From NCBI GenBank assembly GCA_033807775.1, contig CM066321.1, forward strand, positions 247,120,422 through 247,184,421: a stretch of 64,000 bases of DNA, given 5' to 3'. The notes beneath the pieces are model-generated. The model was given only the letters and a program-made list of their open reading frames with translations, searched no databases and was not told the origin of the DNA. The position numbers and the translations under genes are program-made. Shown in pieces: positions 61,301-64,000 of the stretch. Position 1 is the first letter of the stretch; each line of letters begins with the position of its first letter. Source of the stretch: Saussurea involucrata (Eukaryota; Streptophyta; Magnoliopsida; Asterales; Asteraceae).

Positions 61301-62998
61301 CTCTACTACACAGAAGGAGAGTATGAGCTTTTGGAAAGTAACATTGATGGTTTTATGGATGACAGAGCTCAGATAGTCTACTCAGAAGCTTCTAACAGAT
61401 TCAGAGTTCCTGACTCAAAACTGCATATTCAGAAAAGAATTGAGAAAGTTCTGATGTTTCAACAAGAAGAATTCAATGGTTTAATATTTGTTAGAATGGA
61501 AGTACTGAAAGAAAGAAATACAAAGGTTTCCATGTCTACTTTTGATTTTCACAGATTGACTCTTGATGATCAGATCTTTCTAGTCAAGTTCTTTGCCAGC
61601 ACTAAAGAAGCCTTGATGGAAATTGAATGCAGAAGACTTATGGGTATCTATGTTAGAAATATACACTTGTATGACTTCCAATTAGCTATTCAAGAAAGAA
61701 AAGAGAAGTGTAATCTGAGTTCTCCCACAAAGAAAACAGAAATTGGTTTATATTTGAAGGGATTTGTGAATGAAGGAATGGAGACAGAAGGGTTCACATA
61801 TACAGTTCACGAAAGGCTTGAAATGTTCAGATTAAAAGAGTTGGTGAAGTACAGTGATGCAACTCTGAATTGGTTATTGATTAAAATGGAAGTAAGTGTG
61901 GAAACTGAAAGAGAGAGTTTAGAGAAGAGATGTATGAACTCTGTGAAAAGGAGGTTGGATCTTAGAAGAAAAATCAGAAACTGTAGTGAATGGTTGCTAT
62001 CTGAGGTGAATCCCAAAAAGATTCTACATAATGATTTTGTGTTTCCTGCTGAGTATGAAGTGAATGAAATTCTGTCAGATGAAGTTGAAGAAGTCCAGAA
62101 CACAACACCTCAGAATGTGCAGATAACTAGTTTTGATCAAGCTGAACAGTCTGAACCCAAAGAAGATGAAATATCCATTGATCTAAATGGATACTTTCTT
62201 GAATTTGATTTGCCTGAGTTCTTCAAACCAAAAGAAGTACAATTCTTGGATGTGTATTATGATAGACCTAAGGAGACTCAGATCTGGTTGGCTGAAAAAT
62301 CAAGATGTCTTGGCAAAGCAAAGCAAGCTGTTTACTCAGATTTTCTAATCACTGAAATCAGAGAATTGAAGGTTAAGAAATTCAGAAAGATGGAGTACTT
62401 ATCCTTTGAAGTTCTGAGAGAAGATGGCAAGGTTTATTACTTTACTGATGCAGATTTTGAGAAACTATCAGTGGTTGACTTCTACAGATTACACAGCTTT
62501 CTATGCTTCAAAGAGTCAAGCAAAGACAGAAATGAAAGGAAGGCAAGAAGTGTGGTGATTGAGGCCATGTTCTACATCTTAAGGTGGCACTGTTATACAG
62601 ATTTCCAAATAGCTTTGTACTTACAAAAGCCATGTGTTTATCTGGCAAATCCCAACACAGATCATGAACAGAAAAAGGTGTTAAAGACTGGAAGTGTTCA
62701 CAAATATCCAGATTTGGGAGTATTTTTGAAAAACAAAAGTGGAAAGATCTTCTTCAGAGCAAAGGAAACTGCAAAATACTGTTTTGGAACTTTAAGAATC
62801 ATAAAGCATAATTTGGAGAAAAAGATGTTGAAAGTGAAGGAAGCAAATATAATTCAAGAAGTAATCAATCAGCAAGTTGAAATTATTCAAGAAATCATTG
62901 TCAAAATTGATAAGAGGCTTAATCTGAGAAATGTGCTACTTCAGAAAATCGTTCCTGCTCTGAAAGACCTGGATGATGCTAAATTCAAGTTTATTTGA
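58320..62998 (+). pseudogene. Element D extra (env-like position) ORF
   Basis: About 1560 codons from ATG 58320 (MSGIRRSGP). A TAG at 59118 lies in the N-terminal module; the frame changes near 59600, after which 59612-62998 is open. N-terminal module: VPVQYIQQWW, LREMLNLP, LGYNEGL, RRNKLPPIWACFF, GKNSSADQGS. Then a long heptad coiled coil (60150-60400), an acidic run and a C-terminal module present twice in diverged form (about 61430-61990 and 62310-62990; FDFHRLTLDDQIFLVKFF versus ADFEKLSVVDFYRLHSFL). No signal peptide or membrane helix. It aligns in order with the extra ORFs of C and A. Function unknown. Confidence 0.75.
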
Positions 62999-63000
62999 CA

Positions 63001-63012
63001 AAAAGGGGGAGA
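63001..63012 (+). other. Element D polypurine tract
   Basis: AAAAGGGGGAGA just before the 3' LTR start TGTTAGATC. Confidence 0.93.
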
Positions 63013-63013
63013 T

Positions 63014-63500
63014 TGTTAGATCTGAAGTTTTGTCAATAAACCAAGTGTTGAAGATCTGATAAGAAGACTCAGATGTTCTGAGTAGAGGAGTCAGAGATCT
63101 GAGAAGAGAAGTCAGAGTTCTGAGAGAAAGAGTCAGAAGCTCTAAGAAGCGTTATCAGAAGAATGTTCAGAAGTTCTGAACTACCTGTTCAGAACTTATG
63201 ACTACATACTTTACTTGGTATTTAGTAAACTAATTAGGACACGTGTTATGTTCTTATTAGTCTTTCTTATTTGTACTGTAGCTTTAACATGTCCGTTGCA
63301 GTATAAATAGAGTGGTTAGCACTACGTTGCTAACTGATTGATTTTCCCGTGTATCTTTGTATTCATTCTTTGTAATCTTTGAGATTCTCTCTCTCTTAGA
63401 TCTGTAATCCTGTTCATCATTGAATACAATTGGGCTTGATCATACAACTTCTCAATTACTGCTTTCTATATTGATTGTAAGATTAGATCCTGTACTTTCA
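63014..63500 (+). repeat. Element D 3' LTR
   Basis: 487 bases; one difference from the 5' copy (AGCTCTAAGAAG against AGCTCTGAGAAG). Confidence 0.96.
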
Positions 63501-64000
63501 GAAAGGATCTTTTGACGAGACGTGCGATGAGGGAAAAAATAAACAAGACAAGGGATTTGATGACGCAGGAAAAACCTCAATCGAGGAAAAAACCTGCGGA
63601 CGACAAGGGATGTCGTCGCTGCACTATGGTCGCCAATCAGGGGCGACGTCCTTGGTACTGGCGTTGGTCGTACGATGATTACAATACAAATGAAGGAAAT
63701 GCTTCGAAGTGTAAAGTACAAGTGTTTAAATGTGAAAATAGGTGTTTGTCGCGTGTGAATACAAAGTGTGAACTTCTGGTCGAGGACTGTTGTCGTGCAT
63801 CGAGAGCGATACTTGAGCTTTTCCTTCGAGTGTTCTTCAGTTCGCTGTAAGATTCTGGCTTTCAGTACTTAATCTCCAGAGGTTGAATGTTCTTTGCTAT
63901 GAGTTTGGATGATTTTCTCTGCTGTATGATGATGTTCGCTGAAGTGTATTGAATGTTAACCGATGTCCCTTGAAATGAGGCTTTAGCTTGTCTTTTATAG
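63501..64000 (-). repeat. Element H 5' LTR, continuation right of D
   Basis: Starts with the second GAAAG and matches 43931-44430 with about 11 differences, nearly all transitions. The remaining ~420 bases of the LTR lie beyond the window. Confidence 0.93.

Larger units (their letters stand above)
50102..63500 (+). mobile_element. Element D: very young Sirevirus-like Ty1/copia copy with broken ORFs
   Basis: LTRs of 487 bases (50102-50588 and 63014-63500) differ by one base that I could find. Perfect duplication GAAAG at 50097-50101 and 63501-63505. Internal order: primer site, gag, splice-like junction, pol, spacer, extra ORF, polypurine tract. gag runs through several frames and there are about six unexpected stops, which contrasts with the near-identical LTRs. 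Confidence 0.96.
43868..64000 (-). mobile_element. Element H: Tat-type Ty3/gypsy element deleted for pol
   Basis: Minus strand: 5' LTR (from beyond 64000, through 63501, then 50101-50034 once D is removed), primer site, gag, a protease remnant, the last codons of pol, an antisense gene on the plus strand, polypurine tract and 3' LTR (44852-43868). It is inserted in the pol of element I; left flank ACGTC. About 11-12 differences across the ~567 comparable LTR bases. RT, RNase H and integrase are missing, so it is non-autonomous. Confidence 0.85.

Overview
The window is plant nuclear DNA made almost entirely of nested LTR retrotransposons; I found no host gene. The plant assignment rests on Ty1/copia elements of the Sirevirus type (TGGTATCAGAGC primer site, AGGGGGAGATTG polypurine tract, a long extra ORF after pol), a Ty3/gypsy element of the Tekay/chromovirus type, two Ty3/gypsy elements of the Tat type (second, archaeal-like RNase H; antisense extra gene), a Harbinger/Tourist-like MITE and plant-type GT-AG introns. 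A eudicot, possibly an Asteraceae, is my guess from the flavour of the extra ORFs; this is inference only.

Layout. (1) 1-31305: copia element A (+), whose 5' LTR runs off the left edge and holds a solo LTR of its own family (183-1149, TSD TGTTT). A has gag, a protease-integrase fragment, then an inserted minus-strand, pol-less copia derivative E (5571-13250), then its extra ORF, split by copia element C (+, 13861-27032, TSD AAGAC), then its 3' LTR (30345-31305). E's leader carries a ~0.9 kb foldback element (9972-10870). (2) 31352-37940: gypsy element F (+), with a MITE in gag (33940-34333, TSD TAA), cut off in the integrase tail. (3) 37941-43867: Tat element I (-), cut off at the RT/RNase H boundary. 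(4) 43868-64000 and beyond: Tat element H (-), inserted in the pol of I and itself deleted for pol. (5) 50102-63500: copia element D (+), inserted in the 5' LTR of H (TSD GAAAG), with LTRs that differ by one base.

Insertion order from nesting: F before I before H before D; A before E and C. LTR differences counted by eye are about 1/487 for D, 8/698 for C and 11-12/567 for the visible part of H.

How the parts relate: each Sirevirus-like element has the order LTR - primer site - gag (UBN2 region, zinc knuckle, coiled coil, ending W[VI]PK then a stop) - a conserved branch-point/TGCAG motif - pol (PR-INT-RT-RNH) - spacer with a promoter-like block - a very long extra ORF - polypurine tract - LTR. 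Both Tat elements carry, between pol and 3' LTR, an intron-containing gene on the opposite strand with its own TATA box. All protein genes are damaged. The most interesting signals are the splice-acceptor-like gag/pol junction seen in four separate elements, the shared two-module extra ORF with its own promoter, and the young LTRs around the broken genes of element D.
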